Below are positions 48,601 through 55,945 of a DNA stretch of 64,000 bases, piece after piece (positions within the stretch are counted from its first letter, which is position 1; the number at the start of each line of letters is the position of its first letter). The notes beneath the pieces are model-generated. The model was not told the origin of the DNA. It did no database searches and was given only the letters and a program-made list of their open reading frames with translations. The stretch comes from Parus major (Eukaryota > Chordata > Aves > Passeriformes > Paridae): contig NC_031770.1 in NCBI RefSeq assembly GCF_001522545.3, positions 89,725,194-89,789,193 on the forward strand. The letters are read 5' to 3'. The translations under genes and the position numbers were made by a program.

Positions 48601-50596
48601 CATGCAGCTGTTCATTGCTCCTTTATGGTCAATGCCAATGAAGACCATTTCACTGACCTTTAACTACTTTTTCCCCTTTATTCTTCTCAGAACTACAAGC
48701 ATCATTTAATACCTGTTTTTTCATCAATTCTCTGAAAACTCAAGTGGGTAGCTATCAAACCTCACACATTAAGAAGCTTTTGAAATGGACAATTGATGTT
48801 CTGCATGGTTATCAAGAACTTTTTAGCAATATTAAAAAGTCCAAAGACAGATTATTCTCAGTATGGAACGATAGTATTTGACAATGTTTGCCCACATACA
48901 TCTGTAATACTGATTTGTAATTCTTTTCACACATTTCTAGACATCTCTTTTTGTTTAAAGACACTAACCACATAATTTCTGTTACTACATTCAACTTATC
49001 TTAGGAGTACCTTTCATGACTGGCAATTTACAGCTATCAGTTTCCCACTTTCCCTGCCACTCCTTAGGCCCTGTAACCTAAAAATACTTCCATTTCACTC
49101 GACAGTTTTACCAGGGACAGAAGTGCTGCAGCACCACCATTAGCTCCATTTTATGCAGCACCCACTCACAGCTACGCTACATAAAAACATTGTATCTGCA
49201 CCCTTAATGAACACAAGTCAGCCAGAGCCGTTCTTATTCTTCACTTTAGCAGAATACTTCCCAAGTTGCTGGTTTGGGATCACTTAAAAAAACCTAATTA
49301 CCTATTGAATTGTTTCTTTTATTTTCCTTTGCTACCTCTTATTCAAATAGCGTATCAACACTAATCCCAAGTACAAATTCAGGTACTGTAATAGCATAGG
49401 AAGAGATCTTAGGTTCATTAAACTGCAAATTAAAATTTCTGAAGAAGCACCTGCAAAGATATTTGCATTTTTGACAGATACTGTCTACATCACAGGCATT
49501 TAAGATGATAAATCACTATTGGCTATGAAAATCAGTATTTCCTCTATATACATACACACATACTTTGAAAACACACTGTAGACATGATTAATAGCTAAGC
49601 TTCTCATCAATTACCAAATACTATGCCATTTTTACTGCTGCCCTCTGCCTCCAACCACAAATTTGTAACAAGTTTTAATGCCTTTGAAACCCATCAAGGT
49701 AAAAGTGTCCTGTATTTTCAAAGCGAATGTGACCCTCCAAAAAAAAAAAAAAAATTAAAAAAAAAAATTAAAAAAACACCTAAACCAAGCAAAAAACACA
49801 TCACTGCTTTGAATACACCTTCTTCAGTCAAATATTATTTATTATTTCATAAAACATTGAGGCCAATTTGGCCCACGCTACTTTGCTTCCATTTCCTTGG
49901 GAGTGCTCAGAGAGCGGTGCGTGCCTTGGTCCCCACACATGGGGGTGTCCCCACAGCCTGGGACTGTCCTCTCTGCACCTCGCTCCTTCCTGCCCCACAG
50001 CCTGGGACTGTCCTCTCTGCACCTTGCTCCTTCCTGCCCCACAGCCTGGGACTGTCCTCTCTGCACCTTGCTCCTTCCTGCCCCACAGCCTGGGACTGTC
50101 CTCTCTGCACCTTGCTCCTTCCTGCCCCACAGCCTGGGACTGTCCTCTCTGCACCTTGCTCCTTCCTGCCCCACAGCCTGGGACTGTCCTCTCTGCACCT
50201 TGCTCCTTCCTGCCCCACAGCCTGGGACTGTCCTCTCTGCGCCACCAGAGCGCGGCGCAGCTTCAGCACCTGCTCTGATCTCACTCCCCGCTCATCTCCG
50301 CCTGCTTCAGGCGTCCCTTAGCTACTCCTCGCAGCTACAGAGCAGCCCGGCCACTCTACAGCGGTTTCATAAGAACAGGGCGTGACGGCCCCCGCTCCTC
50401 TTTGACGTGTGCCGTTAAAAGCAAGCAGAAACACTTATTTCGCACAGAAAAGCTCGTATAAACACAGAAATAACACTCCCGCGGCGCCGCCTTTGGCCCC
50501 CCGGCCGGGTACCTCCACAGGCTCCCGCGCACAGCGCAGCCGCTCCTGCAGCTCCAGCACCCAACGCGCAGCGCTCCGCCCCTCCTCCTCCGCCAT
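33565..50596 (-). CDS. Elongin A-like protein, 11 coding exons, about 598 aa
   Basis: Elongin A is the large subunit of elongin ABC, which stimulates RNA polymerase II elongation and, with CUL5, acts as a ubiquitin ligase on stalled polymerase in the nucleus. Coding exons in order: 50513-50596, 43677-43733, 41853-41965, 40106-40790, 38624-38723, 37664-37837, 36989-37086, 36058-36238, 35606-35729, 33768-33886, 33565-33626. Phases agree at all ten GT-AG junctions. Residues 10-80 form the TFIIS N-terminal (LW) domain, with [11 protein letters not shown] and LLKEWKKL. Residues 86-313 are lysine/serine-rich and include PTMSFESYL at 243-251. [11 protein letters not shown] at 371-381 precedes the BC-box [10 protein letters not shown] at 390-399. 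[15 protein letters not shown] sequence and [13 protein letters not shown] complete the C-terminus. Human ELOA is about 770 residues, so the linker is shorter. It is most likely an ELOA paralogue, not ELOA itself. Confidence 0.92.
33768..33886 (-). CDS. Elongin A-like coding exon 10 (residues 539-579)
   Basis: Bounded by TTTTAAAAG and GTAAGT. It encodes a Ser/Asn-rich low-complexity stretch ending in NGKKPTK. Sequence conservation is low, as expected for this linker in elongin A, but phases on both sides are consistent. Confidence 0.78.
34038..34090 (-). mobile_element. Possible short CR1 3' end fragment
   Basis: The plus strand reads 'ataggataattcaggtcaga' followed by 'agggaccacagatgaggatc', resembling the reverse complement of a CR1 terminus. 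It lies in an intron of the elongin A-like gene. The match is short and degraded. Confidence 0.45.
35606..35729 (-). CDS. Elongin A-like coding exon 9 (residues 498-539)
   Basis: Bounded by ATATTAG and GTAAGT. The split glycine is followed by [20 protein letters not shown], matching human [20 protein letters not shown] in position and spacing. Confidence 0.88.
36058..36238 (-). CDS. Elongin A-like coding exon 8 (residues 438-498)
   Basis: Bounded by CGAATTAG and GTAAAA. It encodes [27 protein letters not shown] and [17 protein letters not shown]. This is the best-conserved C-terminal block of elongin A ([23 protein letters not shown]). Confidence 0.95.
36989..37086 (-). CDS. Elongin A-like coding exon 7 (residues 405-437)
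   Basis: Bounded by CTTTTGTAG and GTAAAT. It encodes [20 protein letters not shown] and [12 protein letters not shown], aligning without gaps with human [26 protein letters not shown]. This is the region after the BC-box expected to contact CUL5 in SOCS-box-like proteins. Confidence 0.9.
37664..37837 (-). CDS. Elongin A-like coding exon 6, contains the BC-box
   Basis: It encodes [17 protein letters not shown] and then [15 protein letters not shown]. The BC-box consensus is (P/S/T/A)LxxxCxxx(hydrophobic); Thr390, Leu391, Cys395 and Leu399 satisfy it, so elongin B/C binding is predicted to be retained. The donor is T|GTGAGT. Two in-frame acceptors nine bases apart (exon start 37,837 or 37,828) would insert or omit three residues, SAA. 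Confidence 0.93.
38624..38723 (-). CDS. Elongin A-like coding exon 5 (residues 314-347)
   Basis: Bounded by TGTGCACAG and GTAAGTA. It encodes [20 protein letters not shown], corresponding to the 'DLLNVPLPPVLP' segment of elongin A. It ends in phase 1. Confidence 0.85.
40106..40790 (-). CDS. Elongin A-like coding exon 4 (central linker, residues 85-313)
   Basis: The 685-base exon starts after ATTGTTTCAG and ends at AAAAAG|GTAAAC. It encodes a charged Ser/Lys/Glu-rich linker, probably disordered and nuclear, with clusters such as [12 protein letters not shown] and NKRKRKA that resemble nuclear localisation signals. [12 protein letters not shown] matches the conserved short motif of elongin A. 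The linker is shorter than in human ELOA. Confidence 0.93.
41853..41965 (-). CDS. Elongin A-like coding exon 3 (residues 48-85)
   Basis: Bounded by TTCAACAG and GTAGGT. It encodes [14 protein letters not shown] through [14 protein letters not shown], the most conserved block of the LW domain (human ELOA has ETGVGKTVNSLRKH). It ends with two bases of a split serine codon. Confidence 0.93.
43677..43733 (-). CDS. Elongin A-like coding exon 2 (residues 29-47)
   Basis: A 57-base exon bounded by TTTACAG and GTAAGT. It encodes [19 protein letters not shown], the second helix pair of the TFIIS N-terminal domain. Both ends are phase 0. It is too short to appear as an open frame and was found by looking for the missing part of the domain. 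Confidence 0.9.
44017..44073. repeat. 31-bp-period imperfect direct duplication
   Basis: The block 'aataatacagaagtagaggc' plus a few more bases recurs 31 bases later with one A/G difference. It is a small local duplication inside intron 1. Confidence 0.8.
47507..47662. repeat. A-rich (CAAA)n-like low-complexity tract
   Basis: About 155 bases of A-runs separated by C, CC or occasional CTCC, with only three or four G/T interruptions on the plus strand. It produces long spurious open frames rich in Lys/Asn/Gln (or Phe/Leu/Cys on the other strand). Confidence 0.9.
49739..49797. repeat. Poly-A/AATTAAA low-complexity tract
   Basis: A-run DNA with two TT interruptions. It may be a decayed retroelement tail; no element is recognisable upstream. 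Confidence 0.8.
49957..50242. repeat. 44-bp minisatellite, six full copies plus a 23-base partial
   Basis: Units start at 49957, 50001, 50045, 50089, 50133, 50177 and 50221, each beginning CCTGGGACTGTCCTCTCTGC. Copies are nearly identical: the first has CTCGCTCC where the others have CTTGCTCC, and the last partial copy diverges after the first 20 bases. The array lies in intron 1, 271 bases downstream of the exon 1 donor. Since 44 is not a multiple of 3 and the unit has no stop codons, all frames on both strands stay open; this is not coding. Each plus-strand unit ends in a pyrimidine tract followed by CCCCACAG. Confidence 0.97.
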
Positions 50597-51095
50597 GGCA
50601 CGGCCGCCGAGGCTGCTCCGCCGCCGCCCGGCCTCTTTGTAGCGGCGCCCGCTCCGCCATTGGCCGTGCGTCCCCGCCGGGCTGGTTGCTCGCTACCCAG
50701 CTACCGGCAATAACAGCGCGGACTGTGTGCTTTTCTCTGCCCCGGCGGGCTCCATTGGAGCGCACAGTGCGGACTGAGCTAGCACAGCGTAGCAGCGATG
50801 AGCCCTGGAGATGAGTCAGGGAGCGGCCTGCCCAGGGAGCGCCTGTGCCCCTGACAGGGCGGGCCCGTCGGGGCGGCCGTGCCAGCCTCGGGAGCAGGTC
50901 CGGGGGGCCCTGTCCCGCCTGCGCCAGGTGGGAGACGAACAGTGTCGCTTGCTGGTGCACATCTGTCCTGTTATCGGCAGTAACCCCGAGTCCCCTGGCA
51001 TCTCTGGTGACTTGTGCGTGGCACCGAGGCTGCCCTGTGGAAGGGTGCCTTGAGTTGGAGTAGCGAGGCCGAGCCATGGAGCCGCGTGTGGCGCC
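50243..51095 (-). promoter_or_regulatory. CpG-island promoter of the elongin A-like gene
   Basis: The island surrounds exon 1 and extends upstream of the ATG (50,596). Two CCAAT boxes face the gene at 50,659-50,663 and 50,754-50,758, about 65 and 160 bases upstream of the ATG. GC-box-like GGGGCGG occurs near 50,867. No TATA box was seen. This is the pattern of a broadly expressed gene. Transcription in the opposite direction is possible from such islands but nothing in the sequence supports a second gene here. Confidence 0.75.
50513..50596 (-). CDS. Elongin A-like coding exon 1 (residues 1-28)
   Basis: The ATG at 50,596 opens a frame with [10 protein letters not shown], which aligns without gaps to the first helix of elongin A (VEKLQARL). 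The donor is GAG|GTACCC, a weak consensus, but the phase 0 join to exon 2 gives an ungapped family alignment. An upstream in-frame start is not needed. Confidence 0.85.
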
Positions 51096-53600
51096 CGCAG
51101 ACAGCCCACTGCAGTCCTGACTCGGGCTGAAGGGGACATCCTTTTCTTCAGGTCCTGCCTTATTTACAGCCTGATGCCTAATGCTTTTTGCTTTTTTTTG
51201 TTTAGGGGACTGAGCACTTTTGGGCCCTGCAGCTTTCCGCAGGGCTCTCCCATGGATTACCTACAAAGCTCATGACAAGGAATCAGTCTTTGTGCTGTGC
51301 GAACTGAGCATCTGAAACGAGATCTCTGCCATGGAGCTTGCTGGGACTGAGCATGTGCTTGTAAGACTCCCAGGTTGAATGAGTTCCTCTTAAAAAAAAT
51401 AAAAAAATAAAAAAAATCTGTGTTTGTAGAATTTCCTGTGAAGTTACTATAGATATAATTGATGCAAAGAACACCTTTCACTCTTTAAAGTGGTCTTTGA
51501 TGGGAAAAAAACTGCATCCAGTCTGAACCACAATGGAATTTTAAGTAGGCAAAAGTCTTCTATTTGCACGTTAGGATTGCTACTCTTGCAAAATAGATCT
51601 TATTACAGCTTGGCATACTTTATAGCAAATTCATCAGTAGAGAACCAAAATAGCTGATAGGGCAATACAGTAGATAGAGCATTTGGGTTGGAAATGAAAA
51701 AAATGAATCCAGGTCCCTGATGCAGACTGTCTCTCCAGTTACCAAACACACGTTTTTATTTTACAGAAATAATTAACTTGTCTTCACAGTATGTAGAGAC
51801 TTCATCAACCTTACCTTAAAATAGGCCATTCACAACTAGTTACTCTTCAGTTTTCTGGCCCAAATAGTATAACATTATTTATTAAGTGGCATTTATGTGA
51901 AGAAGTTTTCAGAGAAATTCAGTCCACATCAGCATTAATGTCATTGAGTAGGGAAGTTGAGATTATGTGATTGAAGCTGGAATTCCCATATGTTGTTTGA
52001 TAATAACCAAACTACTGGATCTCTTGGGATGAGGAAGATGTTCTTGCTGCCCAATTATTCTGAAAGATCATGATGTCATGACAGCAAAGACAATATTTAA
52101 AATCTCAGAAGTTTTCCTAGAACGTGAAAAATATTTTTAGCCTGGACCTGACTGAAGCATTTTTTGTATTGCTTGTCATAACTGTCAAGAGGAAAGAATT
52201 CAAAGTTTACTCTGTCCTTCAAAACTGCAGCCAGTGTTGATTATTACAAGGATTGTTTTTCTTTAGCATAGATGCGTGACTCCTCTTAAGAAGTGGGCTT
52301 GACATACACACAAATATAGTTCCAAAAATTGCTCTGACACTATGTGCTCAAGGGGTGTGTTGTATCATCAGCTCTGCTGAAGGCTTGCAAACTTTTTTCT
52401 CACCTTTAAAGGACCTCCCTATGCCCTACTGGCAGTGCTTAGTGAGTTTCCAGGGAAAGACTGAAACCAGAAAGATAAGTAGGCTTTGTCTGAGCTCAGG
52501 AGAACAGCCTGGTGAGAATTTCAGGGGATGGATCAATGAGGTTTGACTGGAGAAAACCAGGCAAGGAAGTGGGAGTATAGGGGGAGTATAATCATTTTTG
52601 ATCCTGGTATTAGTTACTTTTAAAAGACTTTATTGTGTGCTAATTAATGCAAAATGAGAAAGACTACTTCCAAGACCAGCTTGTGTGCCACACAATATCC
52701 AAGTATGCCATCAGTTGGCCTCTGATCTTGAAGACCTAAAAATGAAAGGTTTTGTAGGTCTTGCCCTAACATAGAACCAAAGTTTTAGAACAATGTGAGA
52801 TGCTTGACTTTGTCAGTTTTAGTACACTGAGCTGTTGACTCAATCCCCACGAGATGGTTATCTCTATACTGCCCAGCTCAAAGTATGTTAGGTATTTTCT
52901 GGAAATTAGAACTTAGTTTTGTCTTTTCAGTAAGGATGCTTCTCCATTGGTGTTTCTGTTTTTTTCAACGGTGAATCATACAAGGATGTTGGAAACACTG
53001 AATAAGAACTAAATTTATTTTACAATATGCTAGTAAACTTTAAAAATATGAAAATTAGAATAATATTTTTTATATGTCATGATAGTGTGTTCATTCTGGA
53101 GGACAGTTTTCCCCTATATAAAAAAAAAAGAACCCTAACTGAAAGATAGCAAAAAAAAAAATCTTTCTCTGAAAACATTGGCCTTTTAGGGCATCTTAAA
53201 ATTATGAAAATTGATGGAAGTCTGGGAATGATCTGTTAAAAAAGGGAACACTAAATAACTATGGTTCACCGATACGAAATATGTTTGATAGTACTGTTTT
53301 AGAAATGTGTTTGTTCTAACTACAAGACCTAATATATTGCAAGTTCTTAAAATTCATGGAGCACAGTGCAAAATAAATTCTTTGCATAAAAAACATTATA
53401 ATTGATCCTATTAATGTAAAGCTTCAAATCTTAAATATAGTTGTCGATGTAAGTAACTTTATAATTAGATTGAACAGGTAAATTGAAATACATTAAGATG
53501 TGTTAAGATGATGATTGATGTCATCTGACAGATTAATGCCACAGCTAGTTGTATTTTTGAGGCAGTAGGAATTTACATGGAAGGGGAAAAAAAAGACATA
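51096..53600. other. Intergenic between the divergent genes, no gene recognised
   Basis: AT-rich DNA with only short open frames. No exon, repeat element or RNA gene was identified apart from small A-runs near 51,391-51,420 and 53,122-53,165. Confidence 0.6.
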
Positions 53601-54671
53601 TGTATTGGTTTGGCATGGCCTGGTTTTAGGTAGCAGGTGGCCACAGATTTGGCTCCTGTGATAAGTTGCTGGGAGCTTCCACCATGTCCAGCAGAGCCAG
53701 TGGCTGATGGCTCTGAGGATGGACAGGCTGCTGGCCAAAGCTGGGCCAGTGAGAGAGGCTGGAAACATCTCTGTGATGACGTATTTAAGAAAATCAAAAC
53801 AAAGTCAAGGGCCTTTGCTTCTAGTCAATGAAGAGGAGATGGGAATATATGGGGGAAACGACATGGAGACACCAAGGTCAGTGGAGAAGGAGGGGCAGGA
53901 GGTGCTCCAGGCACCAGAGCCAGGATTCCTCTGCAGGCTGTGGTGAGACCATGGTGAAGCAGCTGTGCCCTGCAGCCCCTGGGGATCCACGGGGGATGCA
54001 GAGATCCACCCACAGCCCCTGGGGATCCACGGGGGATGCAGAGATCCACCCACAGCCCTTGGGGGAGGTGCCCATGCAGGTGGGTGCCTGGAAGAGGCTG
54101 TGATCAAGTGGGAGACCCAGTGGAGCTGGAGCAGCCTGTCCTTGGAGGACTGAATCCCATGGAAGAGAGACCCATGCCACAGCAGTTTCGGGAGGACTAC
54201 TGACCGTGGGAGGGACTCACATTGCAGCAGTTTTGGCAGGGCTGCTGCTCATGAAAGTGGCCCACGCTGGAGAAGTTCATGGAGAACTGTCTCCTGTGGG
54301 AGTGACCCCACAGCCTCACAGGGGAAGGACTCCTCTGGGAGAGCAGTGGAAGAAAATCTCGGCAATGAACTGACCAAAACCCCCGTGCCCTGTCTTCCTG
54401 TGCTGTGGGTGGGAAGCAGAGAGGGACTGGGGGGGGAACGGTGTTTTAAGGGCATATTTTACCTCTCATTAACCTCTTCTGATTTCGTTAGTAATAATCT
54501 CACTTTGCAACTTAAGTTGAGCCTGCATTGCCCTTGAAATATTTCTCCTGGTCCTTATCTCACTCATGAAACCTTTGTTACGTTTTTTCTCCTCTGCCCA
54601 GCTGTAGCAGGGAAGGGTGAGTGAGCGACCCTCGTGGGTGCCTGTTGTTGGGCCAGTGTCAAACCACAACA
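53601..54671 (+). mobile_element. Solo LTR of an endogenous-retrovirus-like element, about 1.07 kb
   Basis: The segment starts TGTATTGGTTTGGCATGGCC and ends AAACCACAACA; these termini are imperfect inverted repeats with TG...CA ends. Internal landmarks resemble an LTR common in bird genomes as I remember it: 'ggccacagatttggctcctg', 'catgtccagcagagccagtg', a TATTTAAG TATA-like box near 53,782, 'acaccaaggtcagtggagaa' and the series of 'ggagcagcctgtcc'-like blocks. No gag, pol or env sequence adjoins it, so it is a solo LTR. I saw no clear target-site duplication. The family name is left open. Confidence 0.78.
53973..54052 (+). repeat. 40-bp tandem duplication inside the LTR
   Basis: Two identical 40-base units start at 53,973 and 54,013 (CAGCCCCTGGGGATCCACGG...), followed by the first bases of a third degraded unit. 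Such internal expansions separate sub-variants of an LTR family. Confidence 0.93.
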
Positions 54672-54961
54672 GCACAGTAGATGGAGACTCCCTTTTTAGA
54701 GGAAATCACAAGGAAAAGATGAAGTGTAATGGGTACAAATTCCTCCTGAGGAGATTGATTTGACACAAGAGGAAAATTTTTCACAATAAGAATATAATCT
54801 CCCCAGGTACCTAAGTGGTGGATTCACGAAGGTTGGACACTTTTAAGATTTGCCTGTAGAGGGTGCTGGGCCATGTTGTCAATACAATGCTTTTCCAAGA
54901 AAGGTGGGACCAGATGATCCTTGGTATTCCTTCCAACCTGGTATTCCATGATTCTATGAAA
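54672..54961 (+). mobile_element. CR1 LINE 3' end fragment
   Basis: Degraded CR1 3' sequence: 'gaggaaaatttttcacaata', then 'ggtgggaccagatgatcctt', 'ccttccaacctggtattcc' and the terminal 'atgattctatga'. Sense is plus. It starts directly after the LTR end, so the LTR may have inserted at or inside the CR1 copy, although I see no CR1 sequence on the left of the LTR. Confidence 0.85.
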
Positions 54962-55708
54962 ATGCGGCTTTGTCCTTAGTTTTTCATAGCTCTGGTCATG
55001 TTTTTCAAAAGAAAAACTGGTTGCTGTTGGGAGGGCTGGGCCTTATGTCTCTCTCCTTCACTCTCATTTCACACACTTGAAATGAGACTGACTCTAATTT
55101 CCTATTTCGTGTTTTCATTCTTACCTTGTGATGTTTTGTAGCTCCACCCACACAGCAATGCCTTTTTGTTCAAAATGACAAGTGTTACTTTGCAGTGGGT
55201 GTTGTAAAAGCCCATCTGAGCTGAAGGCAAAAAAATCTGTATGATTAATTATTATACAAAGCACAGCCAAGAGAAAAACTTCCTGTTCTCAGACTTCCAC
55301 TTCCCCCAGTACTCTTCCCTTCCCATGCAGATACTTGCACTCTTTATCATTCCCATGGGAGGAAATTCTCCTGGGATGTGGAGGTTTGGCTTTATATTAT
55401 TCCTGAGGTTGCCTGGCAAGGACGTGGAGATAAATTATTCCAGTGTACGGTATAACCCCCAAGATAGGATACACACTTAAGAGACAGAAGATCAAAGTTC
55501 ACAACTCTGAAAATGTATCAGGATGTGAGCCATAATCTTTGAAAGCTGAGGCAAGTCTTTATGGAAGCAGTGACCTAATTCTGCAAAACAGAACATGACT
55601 GAATCCCCATCAGCTGGTCTCCTTTCCTCTGCCTGGAGTTAAGCATGGAAAATATAAGAAAGTGTAAAGTGTTACCTTTTCCGTGGTGTTTTCTGTGGGT
55701 TATTTTAG
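54962..55708. other. Intergenic, nothing recognised
   Basis: No coding or repeat feature could be supported. Confidence 0.6.
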
Positions 55709-55945
55709 GTCATAGAATAATAATAATCACGGGTTTTGATGGGACTTTCAAAGACTATGTAGTTCCAGCCCTCCTGCCGTGGCACATCTTCTGCTAGACA
55801 AAGTTGTTGAAGTTCCATCCAACTGCCTTGAACACTTCCAGGCATGGGGCATCCACAGCTTCTCTGCATATCCTGTTCCAGTGCCTCACCACCCTCATCA
55901 TAAAATGCGTCTTCCTTATATCCAGTCTAAACCTGTGCCCCTGCC
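55709..55945 (-). mobile_element. CR1 LINE 3' end, antisense to plus strand
   Basis: The plus strand shows the reverse complement of the CR1 terminus: 'gtcatagaataataataatc', 'cttgaacacttccaggcatg', 'gggcatccacagcttctctg', 'ctgttccagtgcctcaccac' and 'ccttatatccagtctaaacc'. The element's sense is minus. Confidence 0.92.

Larger units (their letters stand above)
43734..50512 (-). other. Intron 1 of the elongin A-like gene
   Basis: A 6.8-kb intron, mostly AT-rich. It contains a low-complexity (CAAA)n-like tract at 47,507-47,662, a poly-A tract at 49,739-49,797 and, next to exon 1, a 44-bp minisatellite. No nested gene was recognised. Confidence 0.75.

Noticed and set aside
49623..50385. Long overlapping open frames on both strands (up to 232 codons) with proline/serine or arginine/glycine-rich repeats
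   Set aside because: They arise from the 44-bp minisatellite, whose unit lacks stop codons in all frames; there is no conserved domain and the region is intron 1 of the elongin A-like gene.
50811..51063. Plus-strand frames of 72-80 codons in the CpG island
   Set aside because: GC-rich islands commonly lack stop codons; no domain or start context supports a protein.
53707..54180. Several open frames of 74-100 codons on both strands
   Set aside because: They lie within the LTR and its 40-bp duplication; no retroviral protein similarity.
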